From Actibacterium sp. MT2.3-13A (GTDB taxonomy: Bacteria; Pseudomonadota; Alphaproteobacteria; Rhodobacterales; Rhodobacteraceae): a stretch of 64,000 bases of DNA. Both the position numbers and the translations under genes were made by a program. This document shows positions 32,849 to 40,321 of this stretch, piece after piece (the stretch's first letter is position 1; the number at the start of each line of letters is the position of its first letter). The notes beneath the pieces were generated by a model, which saw nothing but the letters and a program-made list of their open reading frames with translations, did not search any database and was not told the DNA's origin. Location: the NCBI RefSeq assembly GCF_018139985.1, contig NZ_JAGSOU010000013.1:1-64000 (forward strand). The letters are read 5' to 3'.

Positions 32849-33439
32849 TCATGCGGCGAGGGTGTCGATCTGATCCTCGGCGGCCTTCAACGTCGCCTCC
32901 GGGGCGAACACCAGGGCGTCGGCGGCGACGAACTGCACGTCGGCGATGCCGAAGAAGCCCAGCATGTGGCGCACATAGCCCGAGGCGAAGTCGATCTCGG
33001 AGCCCAGTTTCGTGCCGTCCGAGGACAGCGCCACGATGGCGCGCTTGCCTTTCAGCAGGCCCTCGGGTCCGGCCTCGGTGTAGGTGAAGGTCTCGTCCTT
33101 GCGCGCGAGGTGGTCGAACCAGCTTTTCAGTTGGGCGGGCACCCCGAAATTGTAGACCGGCAGGCCCATCAGCAGGATGTCGGCGGCGCGGACCTCGGCC
33201 AGCAGGGCGTCGGAATAGGCGGCGATTTCGGCCTGCTCGGCGCTGCGCTGTCCGGCGGGGGTGAAGATGGCCCCGATCCAGGCGGCGTCGATCTGGGGCA
33301 CGCCTCGCGACAGGTCGCGGGTGACGATCTCGGCGTCGGGATGGGCCGCGGCGAGGCGCTCCTGCGCGCGGTCCAGCAGCTTGCGCGAGATCGAGGCGTC
33401 GCCCTTGATCGAGCTGTCGAGACGAAGGATGGTGGTCAT
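32849..33439 (-). CDS. azoR: FMN-dependent NADH-azoreductase AzoR
   Basis: 196 residues from ATG 33437-33439. The flavodoxin-like fold has the FMN phosphate-binding start LRLDSSIKGDASISRKL, the segment MGLPVYNFGVPAQLKSWFDH that binds the flavin ring, and YVRHMLGFFGIADVQFV near the end. AzoR reduces quinones and azo compounds with NADH and protects against electrophile or quinone stress. It is divergent from a LysR-type regulator across 100 AT-rich bases, the classic arrangement for regulation by that protein. Confidence 0.93.
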   Translation of the reverse strand: MTTILRLDSSIKGDASISRKLLDRAQERLAAAHPDAEIVTRDLSRGVPQIDAAWIGAIFTPAGQRSAEQAEIAAYSDALLAEVRAADILLMGLPVYNFGVPAQLKSWFDHLARKDETFTYTEAGPEGLLKGKRAIVALSSDGTKLGSEIDFASGYVRHMLGFFGIADVQFVAADALVFAPEATLKAAEDQIDTLAA

Positions 33440-33492
33440 TTGGGAAACTCCGGTTGTGTCTGGGTTCCCCGCTGATTTATCCCTTGCGATTA

Positions 33493-33508
33493 TGAACACA
33501 ATTGAACA
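33493..33508. promoter_or_regulatory. direct repeat in the azoR-lysR intergenic region
   Basis: TGAACA occurs at 33493-33498 and 33503-33508, ten bases apart, so both copies face the same side of the helix. The 100-base region is much more AT-rich than the genes and must hold both promoters. A LysR-type binding site here is plausible, although no clean T-N11-A dyad is evident. Confidence 0.4.
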
Positions 33509-33539
33509 AAATAAACATGAGATGTGATTTGGTGCACAT

Positions 33540-34421
33540 ATGAGACCGGATAACTGGGACGAGATCCGCACGGCCTACCATGTGGCCCGGCTGGGTACGG
33601 TCAGCGGCGCGGCCGAGGTTCTGGGCGTTCACCACGCCACGGTGATCCGCCACATCGACGCGCTGGAGGAGCGGCTGGGCGTCAAGCTGTTCCAGCGCCA
33701 TGCGCGCGGCTACACCCCGACCGAGGCGGGGCTGGACCTGCTGCAGGTGGGGCAGGTCACCGCGGATCAGTTCGAGCAGCTCTACGGTCGGCTGCGCGGA
33801 CGCGGCGCGGCGATGACGGGCGATCTGGTGGTGACCACGGTGGACAGTTTCGCGGCGCTGCTGGTGCCGGTGCTGACCGATTTCCAGCGCGCCAATCCCG
33901 AGTTGCAGGTGCGTCTGCTGAGCGATCCGCGCCTGTTCCGCCTCGAATATGGCGAGGCGCATGTGGCGCTGCGGGCGGGCACCCGGCCGGACGAACCGGA
34001 CAACATCGTGCAGAAGCTGTTCGCGCAGCAAAGCGGGCTTTACGCCCATCGCAGCTATGTCGCGGCGCATGGCGTGATGAGGGGCGAGGCCGACTGCGCC
34101 GGCCACCGCTTCATCGGTCCGGCCGACGAAAACCACCGTGCCGCCTTCAACCGCTGGCTGCGCGACACCATCCCGGCCGAGCGCATCACCTTCCGCGCCA
34201 GCGACCTGCGCACGGTGGGCGATGCGGTGATTGCCGGGGCCGGGATGGGATTCCTGCCGACTTGGTGGGCAGATCATCTGCCCGATCTCGTCCAGGTCTG
34301 CCCGCCTCGCCCGGAATGGGTGGTCGATGCCTGGCTGGTCACCCATGTCGATCTGCACCGCACCGCCAAGGTCCAGGGCTTCACCGCGGCGCTGAAAGAG
34401 GCGGCCAGATCATGGGGCTGA
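33540..34421 (+). CDS. LysR family transcriptional regulator
   Basis: 293 residues. The N-terminal helix-turn-helix (about residues 5-65) reads TVSGAAEVLGVHHATVIRHIDALEERLGVKLFQRH, the LysR form. The substrate-binding domain has the GDLVVTTVDSFAALLVPVLTDF strand and a C-terminal effector-pocket half ending in VDLHRTAKVQGFTAAL. It is divergent from azoR and overlaps an EamA exporter gene by ten bases, so it may control both. The inducer is unknown, possibly a quinone or another electrophile given the azoR link. Confidence 0.92.
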   Translation: MRPDNWDEIRTAYHVARLGTVSGAAEVLGVHHATVIRHIDALEERLGVKLFQRHARGYTPTEAGLDLLQVGQVTADQFEQLYGRLRGRGAAMTGDLVVTTVDSFAALLVPVLTDFQRANPELQVRLLSDPRLFRLEYGEAHVALRAGTRPDEPDNIVQKLFAQQSGLYAHRSYVAAHGVMRGEADCAGHRFIGPADENHRAAFNRWLRDTIPAERITFRASDLRTVGDAVIAGAGMGFLPTWWADHLPDLVQVCPPRPEWVVDAWLVTHVDLHRTAKVQGFTAALKEAARSWG

Positions 34422-35314
34422 GCGTCGCCACCCTGTCGCAGGGCGCGCGCGGACATCTGGCGATGCTGGCCTTTTCCGGGCTCGTGGCGGGCTCGTTCAG
34501 CTTCGGCAGCCGGATCGCCAACCAGATCGACCCGGTGGCGCTGACCGCGGCCCGTTTCCTGCTGGCGGGGGCGGTGATCGGGGTGGCGGTGGCCTTGGGG
34601 CCGGGGCTGCGGCCCGCCTATTTCCGCGCGCCGTGGCGCTATCTTCTGCTGGGCGGTGCCTTCGCCGTCTATTTCGTGCTGATGTTCGAGGGGCTGAAGA
34701 CCGCGCCGCCGGTCTCCAGCGCGGCGGTGTTCACGTTGACGCCCATCCTGTCGGGGCTGTTCGGCTGGCTGCTGCTGCGGCAGGTGACCACGCCGCGCAT
34801 GGCGCTGGCGTTGGCCTGCGGTGGCGCGGGGGCGCTGTGGGTGATCTTTCGCGCTGATCTGGGCGCGCTGCTGGCCTTCGACATCGGGCGGGGCGAGGCG
34901 ATCTTTTTCGTGGGGGTGGTGGCGCATGCCGCCTACACGCCGCTGGTGCGCAAGCTGAGCCGGGGCGAGCCGACGCTGGTCTTCACCTTCGGCATGATCC
35001 TCGCCGCGTTGCTGGTGCTGGGGGTTTACGGCGCGCCGGCGATCGCCGCGACCGACTGGGCCGCGCTGCCCCTGCAGGTCTGGCTGGTGCTGGCCTATCT
35101 GGCCTTCTGCGCCAGTTCAATGACCTTCGTGTTGCTGCAATACGCGGCGATGCGCCTGCCCGCGGCCAAGGTGATGGCCTATACCTATCTGACGCCGAGC
35201 TTCGTGATCGGCTGGGAGGTCGCGCTGGGCAACGGCGCGCCGCGCGGGCTGGTGCTGGTGGGGGTCGCGCTGACCGTGGTGGCGCTGGTGCTGCTGCTGA
35301 AGGACGAGGGGTAG
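34412..35314 (+). CDS. EamA/DMT superfamily transporter
   Basis: 300 residues from ATG 34412, inside the end of the lysR frame. Ten membrane helices in two EamA repeats are visible, for example ALTAARFLLAGAVIGVAVAL, YLLLGGAFAVYFVLMFEGL and PAAVFTLTPILSGLFGWLLL-like segments in repeat one, and LAYLAFCASSMTFVLLQYA and VLVGVALTVVALVLLL in repeat two. Such inner-membrane proteins export metabolites or drugs. The substrate is unknown. Coupling to lysR suggests shared regulation with azoR. It converges with an ArsR gene 25 bases further on. Confidence 0.92.
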   Translation: MGLSVATLSQGARGHLAMLAFSGLVAGSFSFGSRIANQIDPVALTAARFLLAGAVIGVAVALGPGLRPAYFRAPWRYLLLGGAFAVYFVLMFEGLKTAPPVSSAAVFTLTPILSGLFGWLLLRQVTTPRMALALACGGAGALWVIFRADLGALLAFDIGRGEAIFFVGVVAHAAYTPLVRKLSRGEPTLVFTFGMILAALLVLGVYGAPAIAATDWAALPLQVWLVLAYLAFCASSMTFVLLQYAAMRLPAAKVMAYTYLTPSFVIGWEVALGNGAPRGLVLVGVALTVVALVLLLKDEG

Positions 35315-35339
35315 GGGCGGCAGGACCATCGCCGCCGGA

Positions 35340-35663
35340 TCAATCCTTGAGTTCCGCCTCAAGGAAACGTTCGAAGGCATCGAGGTTCACCGGCTCGAAC
35401 TGGCCGAAGCTCTGCATCCAGACCGAAGCCTCCCGCAGCGCGTCGGGTTCCAGCTTGCACCATTTCACACGGCCGCGCTTCTCCTGGCTGATCAGCCCGG
35501 CGCGGGTGAGGATCGCCAGGTGCTTCGAGATTGCCGCCAGCGACATCTCGAACGGCTCGGCCACGTCGGTCACGGCCATGTCATCCTCAAGCAGCATCGC
35601 CAGGATGGCGCGGCGGGTGGGGTCGGCCAGGGCCGCGAACACGGAGTCGAGCGGGTTTTCCAT
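35340..35663 (-). CDS. ArsR family winged-helix repressor
   Basis: 107 residues from ATG 35661-35663. The fold is VFAALADPTRRAILAMLLEDD, then the recognition helix MSLAAISKHLAILTRAGLI and the wing QEKRGRVKWCKLEPD. There is no CVC metal-binding motif, so this belongs to the SdpR-like group that usually does not sense arsenite. A perfect inverted repeat lies 32 bases upstream and probably mediates self-repression. No other gene lies downstream on the same strand, so other targets would be elsewhere. Confidence 0.92.
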   Translation of the reverse strand: MENPLDSVFAALADPTRRAILAMLLEDDMAVTDVAEPFEMSLAAISKHLAILTRAGLISQEKRGRVKWCKLEPDALREASVWMQSFGQFEPVNLDAFERFLEAELKD

Positions 35664-35694
35664 CCCCGCAGCTAGGCCCGGCCGGTGAGGATCG

Positions 35695-35710
35695 TCAACC
35701 ATTTGGTTGA
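35695..35710. promoter_or_regulatory. ArsR-type operator
   Basis: TCAACC-ATTT-GGTTGA is a perfect 6-4-6 inverted repeat, 32 bases upstream of the ArsR start. The AACC-ATTT-GGTT form is a familiar site for this group of ArsR regulators. The surrounding 229 bases (35664-35892) are AT-rich for this genome and also carry the promoter of the ATP synthase operon. Confidence 0.8.
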
Positions 35711-35833
35711 ATATGCCAAAAACGGCGAAAACCCCGGACTCACCGCCGCCGTGTCGGGGGTGGCTTTGGGTTTATGTAAAAAAATGACGCGAAAACAATA
35801 AATTAGACATTGGATCACGCCACCGTTTGCAGC

Positions 35834-35862
35834 TTGACTCGGACCCGCCTGCTTTCTAGGTT
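35834..35862 (+). promoter_or_regulatory. likely promoter of the atpIBEF'F operon
   Basis: TTGACT (35834-35839) and TAGGTT (35857-35862) at an exact 17-base spacing form a good sigma70-type promoter. The atpI GTG lies 31 bases after it. Confidence 0.6.
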
Positions 35863-35892
35863 CGCCGCGACTGTCCGAGGGGGCCTTCTGGC

Positions 35893-36228
35893 GTGGTGGA
35901 TCCGGTAGATAAGGAGCGGCTCAGGCAGCTCGACGCACGGATCGCCGAGCTGAAACGGGCGCAGCAGCCCGAGAAGCGCCACCAGGACGAACACTATTCC
36001 CAGGCCAATATCGCCTGGCGGATGGTGACGGAGCTTGTGGCCGGTCTGGGGATCGGCTTCGGCATCGGATACGGGCTGGACTCGCTCTTCGGGACCATGC
36101 CGCTGTTCTTGGTGCTGTTCGTATTTCTGGGCTTCGCGGCCGGCATCAAGACGATGCTGCGCACTGCCGAAGAGGTCCGGAGGAAACAGTCGGCCGACAA
36201 GGCCGGAGATGATGGGGATCAGGCGTAA
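35893..36228 (+). CDS. atpI: ATP synthase accessory protein AtpI
   Basis: 111 residues. The protein has a charged N-terminus with heptads (RLRQLDARIAELKRAQQPEKR) and two membrane helices (about residues 47-63 and 70-88) with GIGFGIGYGLDSLFGTMP and FVFLGFAAGIKTML. AtpI helps assemble the c-ring and may carry magnesium. It starts at GTG (35893-35895) and is the first gene of the F0 operon, 28 bases before atpB, as usual in alphaproteobacteria. Confidence 0.92.
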   Translation: MVDPVDKERLRQLDARIAELKRAQQPEKRHQDEHYSQANIAWRMVTELVAGLGIGFGIGYGLDSLFGTMPLFLVLFVFLGFAAGIKTMLRTAEEVRRKQSADKAGDDGDQA

Positions 36229-36256
36229 CCGCGCTTGGTGAAGGAAAGGCAGACGG

Positions 36257-37060
36257 ATGGGCAAGCTATTCTTTTGGGTCGTTCTGGCTCTGGTGATCGT
36301 GTCGGGCGCGCTGTTCGCGCCGGAGGAAGCGCACCTGGCCATCCACCCGATGGACCAGTTCGTCGTGAAGCCGCTGTTCGGCGGCGAGGCGATCCACTGG
36401 TACACGCCCACCAACGCGACGCTGTGGATGGCGCTGGCCGTGCTGAGCGTGTTCGGCCTGCTGGTCGTCGGCACCCGCGGCCGCGCCATCATCCCATCGC
36501 GCATCCAGTCGGTGGCGGAACTGGCCTATGGCTTCGTCTACAAGATGGTCGAGGACGTGGCCGGCAAGGACGCGGTCAAGTTCTTCCCCTACATCATGAC
36601 GCTGTTCATGTTCATCGTTCTGGCCAACTTCCTCGGTCTGCTGCCGATGAGCTTCGCCACCACCTCGCACATCGCCGTAACCGCTGTCATGGCCGCGCTG
36701 GTCTTCATCACCGTCACCGTGGTCGGCTTCGTCAAGAACGGCGCCAAGTTCCTGGGGCTGTTCTGGGTCAAGTCGGCGCCGCTGCCGCTGCGCCCGGTGC
36801 TGGCGGTGATCGAGCTGATCTCGTATTTCGTGCGCCCGGTCAGCCACTCGATCCGACTTGGCGGCAACATCATGGCGGGCCACGCCGTGCTCAAGGTGTT
36901 CGCAGGCTTCGCCGCCGCGCTGGGGATGTTCTCGTTCCTGCCGGTGTTCGCCATCACCGCGGTCTATGCGCTGGAGGTGCTGGTCGCCTTCATCCAGGCC
37001 TATGTCTTCACGATCCTGACCTGCGTCTATCTGAAGGACGCGCTGCATCCCAGCCACTGA
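36257..37060 (+). CDS. atpB: ATP synthase F0 subunit a
   Basis: 267 residues. Subunit a forms the two proton half-channels beside the c-ring. Membrane segments begin with a first helix [16 protein letters not shown]. The essential arginine lies in the helix with [18 protein letters not shown], and the preceding [12 protein letters not shown] matches the family exactly. The last helix has [23 protein letters not shown]. The gene starts with ATG at 36257 and is followed by atpE at 50 bases. The F1 genes are not in this window, as expected for this group, where F0 and F1 operons are separate. Confidence 0.97.
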   Translation: MGKLFFWVVLALVIVSGALFAPEEAHLAIHPMDQFVVKPLFGGEAIHWYTPTNATLWMALAVLSVFGLLVVGTRGRAIIPSRIQSVAELAYGFVYKMVEDVAGKDAVKFFPYIMTLFMFIVLANFLGLLPMSFATTSHIAVTAVMAALVFITVTVVGFVKNGAKFLGLFWVKSAPLPLRPVLAVIELISYFVRPVSHSIRLGGNIMAGHAVLKVFAGFAAALGMFSFLPVFAITAVYALEVLVAFIQAYVFTILTCVYLKDALHPSH

Positions 37061-37110
37061 GGTCAGCCCGAACCAATCACTAGCCAATTCCAACGTAAGG
37101 AGAAACGGAC

Positions 37111-37347
37111 ATGGAAGGCGATATCGCACAAATGGGTCAATTCATCGGCGCCGGTCTGGCCGCCATCGGTTCCGGCGCAGCCGCAATCGGTGTGGGTCAT
37201 GTGGCTGGCAACTTCCTGTCGGGTGCCCTGCGCAACCCGTCGGCTGCCGGTGACCAGACCGCAACGCTCTTCATCGGTATCGCGTTTGCAGAAGCCCTGG
37301 GGATCTTCTCGTTCCTCGTCGCGCTTCTGCTGATGTTCGCCGTCTGA
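37111..37347 (+). CDS. atpE: ATP synthase F0 subunit c
   Basis: 78 residues, two hydrophobic helices joined by a polar RNPS loop. The proton-carrying carboxylate is the glutamate in [18 protein letters not shown] near residue 59. The first helix has the glycine pattern [21 protein letters not shown]. No Na+-binding pattern is evident, so proton coupling is likely. AAGGAG precedes the ATG and a strong hairpin follows the stop, which may allow the many copies of c needed per complex. Codon use is typical of a highly expressed gene. Confidence 0.97.
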   Translation: MEGDIAQMGQFIGAGLAAIGSGAAAIGVGHVAGNFLSGALRNPSAAGDQTATLFIGIAFAEALGIFSFLVALLLMFAV

Positions 37348-37370
37348 TCCTTCGAACCGATCCTTACGCT

Positions 37371-37397
37371 CGGGTGGGCCTGATGCAGGCCCGCCCG
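37371..37397 (+). terminator. intercistronic hairpin after atpE
   Basis: CGGGTGGGCCTG (37371-37382) pairs with CAGGCCCGCCCG (37386-37397) over twelve pairs, one of them G-U, with loop ATG, between atpE and the b' gene. There is no T-run. It likely stabilises the upstream atpE message or thins transcription into b'/b, matching the higher copy number of subunit c. Confidence 0.65.
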
Positions 37398-37425
37398 ATG
37401 TAAACCGAGGTTCCTGGAGGACGAC

Positions 37426-37995
37426 ATGGCAAACACAACGCACGAAGCCGCAGGCCAGGCGGCGGACGCCGCGGGCCATGCCGCCGCAGGTCACGCGACC
37501 GAAGCTGCCGGCATGCCGCAGCTGGAGTTCTCGACCTTTCCGAACCAGATCTTCTGGCTGCTGGTCACGCTTGTCGTGATCTATTTCGTCCTGACGCGCG
37601 TCGCACTGCCGCGCATCGCCTCGGTTCTGGCCGAGCGTCACGGGACGATCACCAACGATCTGGCCGCCGCCGAAGAGCTGAAGCTCAAGGCGCTGGAGGC
37701 GGAAGAGGCCTATAACAAGGCGCTCGCCGACGCCCGTGCCGAGGCGCACAAGATCATCGCCGAGGCGAAGGCCGACATTCAGGCCGATCTCGACATGGCC
37801 ATCGAAAAGGCCGATGCGGAGATCGCCGCCAAATCCGCCGAGTCGGAAAAGCGGATCGCCGAGATCCGTGCCGGCGCGATGGAAAGCGTGACCGAGGTTG
37901 CCACCGACACCGCGCAGGAAATCGTCGCGGCGCTGGGCCAGCAGGCCGACGCCAAGGCGCTGGCCGATGCGGTCGCCAACCGGCTGAAGGGGTAA
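37426..37995 (+). CDS. ATP synthase F0 subunit b'
   Basis: 189 residues. After an Ala/His-rich start ([22 protein letters not shown]) of about 25 residues comes [27 protein letters not shown], the single membrane helix, then a long coiled coil with [12 protein letters not shown]-like repeats. Phototrophs and many Rhodobacterales carry this b' form, which forms a heterodimeric stalk with b. It lies five bases before the second b-type gene. Often named atpG or atpX; no symbol is given because naming varies. Confidence 0.93.
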   Translation: MANTTHEAAGQAADAAGHAAAGHATEAAGMPQLEFSTFPNQIFWLLVTLVVIYFVLTRVALPRIASVLAERHGTITNDLAAAEELKLKALEAEEAYNKALADARAEAHKIIAEAKADIQADLDMAIEKADAEIAAKSAESEKRIAEIRAGAMESVTEVATDTAQEIVAALGQQADAKALADAVANRLKG

Positions 37996-38000
37996 GGCAG

Positions 38001-38555
38001 ATGAAGAAACTGACGGTTCTTTTCGCCCTCGCCGCCAGCCCCGCGCTGGCCGCGTCCGGCCCGTTCTTCTCGCTCAGCAACACCAATTTCGTCGTGACGC
38101 TGGCGTTCCTGCTGTTCATCGCCGTGCTGGTCCATTTCAAGGTTCCCGGCCTGCTGTTCGGGATGCTGGACAAGCGCGCCGAGAGCATCAAGTCCGAACT
38201 GGACCAGGCCAAGGCCCTGCGTGAGGAAGCCCAGACCATCCTGGCCTCCTACGAGCGCAAGCAGCAGGAGGTGGCCGAGCAGTCGGAGCGGATCATCGCC
38301 CACGCCAAGGAAGAGGCCGAGATTGCGGCGGCCCAGGCCCGCAAGGAACTGGAAGCCTCGATCGCGCGCCGTCTGGCCGCCGCCGAGGAGCAGATCGCCT
38401 CGGCCGAAGCCAACGCGATCAAGGATGTCCGCGACACCGCCGTTGCCGTGGCCGTGGCCGCTGCCGGTGAGGTCATCGCCAAGCAGATGACCGCCGCCAA
38501 GGGCAACGCGCTGATCGACGACGCGATCGGCCAGATCGGCGACAAGCTGCACTGA
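38001..38555 (+). CDS. atpF: ATP synthase F0 subunit b
   Basis: 184 residues. It starts with a short hydrophobic signal-like stretch (MKKLTVLFALAASPALAASG), followed by FFSLSNTNFVVTLAFLLFIAVLVHFKVPGLLFGMLDKRAESIKSEL, the membrane helix and start of the coiled coil. The rest is a long coiled coil to about residue 170. Subunit b is the outer stalk that holds F1 in place. It is the last gene of the operon and is followed by a good terminator. Confidence 0.95.
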   Translation: MKKLTVLFALAASPALAASGPFFSLSNTNFVVTLAFLLFIAVLVHFKVPGLLFGMLDKRAESIKSELDQAKALREEAQTILASYERKQQEVAEQSERIIAHAKEEAEIAAAQARKELEASIARRLAAAEEQIASAEANAIKDVRDTAVAVAVAAAGEVIAKQMTAAKGNALIDDAIGQIGDKLH

Positions 38556-38582
38556 CCCGGCCTGGCCGGAACGTGATCTGAG

Positions 38583-38612
38583 AACCCGGCCCGCTGCGGC
38601 CGGGTTTTCTTT
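38583..38612 (+). terminator. intrinsic terminator of the ATP synthase F0 operon
   Basis: AACCCGGCC (38583-38591) pairs with GGCCGGGTT (38598-38606) around CGCTGC, and TTCTTTT follows. It starts 28 bases after the atpF stop. Confidence 0.93.
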
Positions 38613-38678
38613 TGCCCGCGGCGACGGCCGGCGGCCGGCCTGCGCCTGGCCGGCATTCCGATCCGGCGCGACCGCCGT

Positions 38679-39449
38679 TCAGCCCCGTTCCCGTTCATGC
38701 ACCAGCCGCAGCCGCGCGATGGCCTCGTGCCGGTCGGCGATCTGCTGGTCCGACAGCGCGTTCTGCACATAGTCGAGATGCGCCTCCACCGCGGCGCGGG
38801 CGCCGGCGGGGTCGCGCACCTGCAGCGCGTCGTTGATCGCGCGGTGCTGGTCGAGCAGCATGTCCCGCGTGGTGCGCTGCTTGAACATCACCTGGCGGTT
38901 GTAGAACACGCCCTCGCGCAGCATGTCGAACATGGCGCGCATCATGTGCAGCATGATCACGTTGTGGCTGGCCTCGATGATGGCCATGTGGAACTCGGCG
39001 TCGAGCCGCGCCTCGTCGGCCGGGTTGCGCTTGGCGTGGGCGGCTTCCATCTTTTTCAGGATGGTCCCGATCACCTCCAGATCAGCGTCCGAACCCAGCC
39101 GCGCCGCGCGCTCGGCGGCCAGCCCCTCGATGTCGCGGCGGAAGGCGATGTAGTCGAACACCGCCTCGTCGTGCGAGGCGAAGAGGCGCACCAGCGCGGC
39201 CGGAAAGGCGCCGCCCAGCGTTTCCGACACGAAGATGCCCGCGCCCGCCCGGCTGGTGAGCAGCCCGCGGTTCTGAAGCTCGGCCACCGCCTCGCGCAGC
39301 GACGGGCGCGACACGCCCATCCGCTCGGCCAGTTCGCGCTCCGAGGGCAGGCGCTCCCCCGGGCACAGGATGCCGCGCAGGATCAGAAGCTCGATCTGGC
39401 GGATGACCGAATGCGACAGCTTTTCGGGCTGAACCTTCTCGAATGGCAT
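38679..39449 (-). CDS. FadR-family GntR regulator (PdhR/LldR/GlcC-like)
   Basis: 256 residues. The winged helix (about residues 8-76) has GERLPSERELAERMGVSRPSLREAVAELQNRGLLTSRAGAGIFVS, very close to PdhR, LldR and GlcC. The C-terminal FCD domain has DAEFHMAIIEASHN and LLDQHRAINDAL with the metal-binding histidines. Relatives sense pyruvate, lactate or glycolate. GAGGT precedes the ATG and an inverted repeat GGTCA-N7-TGACC lies 19 bases upstream, as in self-regulated genes. The gene stands alone, convergent with the ATP synthase operon. Confidence 0.9.
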   Translation of the reverse strand: MPFEKVQPEKLSHSVIRQIELLILRGILCPGERLPSERELAERMGVSRPSLREAVAELQNRGLLTSRAGAGIFVSETLGGAFPAALVRLFASHDEAVFDYIAFRRDIEGLAAERAARLGSDADLEVIGTILKKMEAAHAKRNPADEARLDAEFHMAIIEASHNVIMLHMMRAMFDMLREGVFYNRQVMFKQRTTRDMLLDQHRAINDALQVRDPAGARAAVEAHLDYVQNALSDQQIADRHEAIARLRLVHERERG

Positions 39450-39468
39450 GGGATCTACCTCAATAATT

Positions 39469-39485
39469 GGTCAAAACATATGACC
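39469..39485. promoter_or_regulatory. inverted repeat before the PdhR/GlcC-like regulator
   Basis: GGTCA (39469-39473) and TGACC (39481-39485) flank a seven-base AT-rich spacer 19 bases before the ATG. Its position suits self-repression. The wider motif ATTGGTCA resembles ATTGGTTA at 60268-60275 in front of glcD. Confidence 0.55.
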
Positions 39486-39504
39486 GCCCCAGGGTTCGGG
39501 CAAC

Positions 39505-39533
39505 AAAAAAGGGCCGACCCTGCGGCCGGCCCC
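39505..39533 (-). terminator. intrinsic terminator of the OmpA lipoprotein gene
   Basis: On the reverse strand GGGCCG-N10-CGGCCC is followed by six T. It lies about 21 bases after the stop of the OmpA-family gene. Confidence 0.85.
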
Positions 39534-39553
39534 CGATTCGAACTGTGCTGCGC

Positions 39554-40219
39554 TCAGGTCATCGGCCGGATGACGATCTCGACCCGGCGGTTCCGCGCCC
39601 GGCCCTCGGGCGTCAGGTTCGAGGCAACCGGCTGGTCCTCGCCCATCCCGTAGGCGCGGATCCGGTTCGTGGCGACGCCGGAATCATACAGCACATTGGC
39701 CACCGCGCGCGCCCGGCGGTTCGAGAGCTGCTGGTTGTAGGCGGCCTCGCCCACGTTGTCGGTGTGGCCGATCACGTCCACGGTTGTGTTGGGATAATCG
39801 TTCAGGCTGCGCGCCAGGACGCGCAGGTCCGATTGCAGGCCGGCGTTGACGTAATCGCTGTCGGTGGCGAACAGGATGTCCTGCGGCATGGTCACCACCA
39901 GGTGGTCGCCCTGGCGCACGACGGTGATCTCGTCATTGCCGAAATCGCGGCGCAGCTGGGCGGCCTGCTTGTCCATCTGTGCGCCGATCATGCTGCCGGC
40001 GGCCGCGCCCACGGCGGCCCCGATGACGGCGCCGCGGCGGCGTTCCTTGGCGTTGTCGCCCAGCAGGATGCCGGTCAGCGCGCCGATGCCGGCACCGACG
40101 GCCAGGCCCTCCTTGGTGCGTTGTTTCGGGTCTGCGGTCTGCACCGCGGGATCGGTGCAGGCGGTCAGGGCCAGCAGGCCGGCGCTGGCCAGTAGGAGCG
40201 GAATGCGTGCTCGGGTCAT
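39554..40219 (-). CDS. OmpA-family lipoprotein with glycine zipper
   Basis: 221 residues. A lipoprotein signal peptide ends in the lipobox LTAC (Cys near residue 21), so it is anchored in a membrane by lipid. Residues 38-83 form a glycine-zipper region (GLAVGAGIGALTGILLG and GAVIGAAVGAAAGSMIG). The OmpA C-terminal peptidoglycan-binding domain (about 105-220) contains VDVIGHTDNVGEAAYNQQLSNRRARAVANVL and NRRVEIVI, with the conserved Asp and Arg that bind diaminopimelate. It likely ties the outer membrane to the wall. It has its own terminator and stands alone. Confidence 0.93.
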   Translation of the reverse strand: MTRARIPLLLASAGLLALTACTDPAVQTADPKQRTKEGLAVGAGIGALTGILLGDNAKERRRGAVIGAAVGAAAGSMIGAQMDKQAAQLRRDFGNDEITVVRQGDHLVVTMPQDILFATDSDYVNAGLQSDLRVLARSLNDYPNTTVDVIGHTDNVGEAAYNQQLSNRRARAVANVLYDSGVATNRIRAYGMGEDQPVASNLTPEGRARNRRVEIVIRPMT

Positions 40220-40321
40220 GGGTGCCTCTTCGTTGGGTCCGCTACTGCGGACAGCGGGATCATACAGGCAATCCTATGTGCAAAGACACGCGGATTGTAT
40301 CGCGTTTCGCTCACATCGGCG

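Noticed and set aside
37111-37347. Sodium-type c subunit
   Set aside because: The helix around the carboxylate lacks the Gln and Ser/Thr ligands of Na+ rings; it looks like a normal proton-coupled c subunit.
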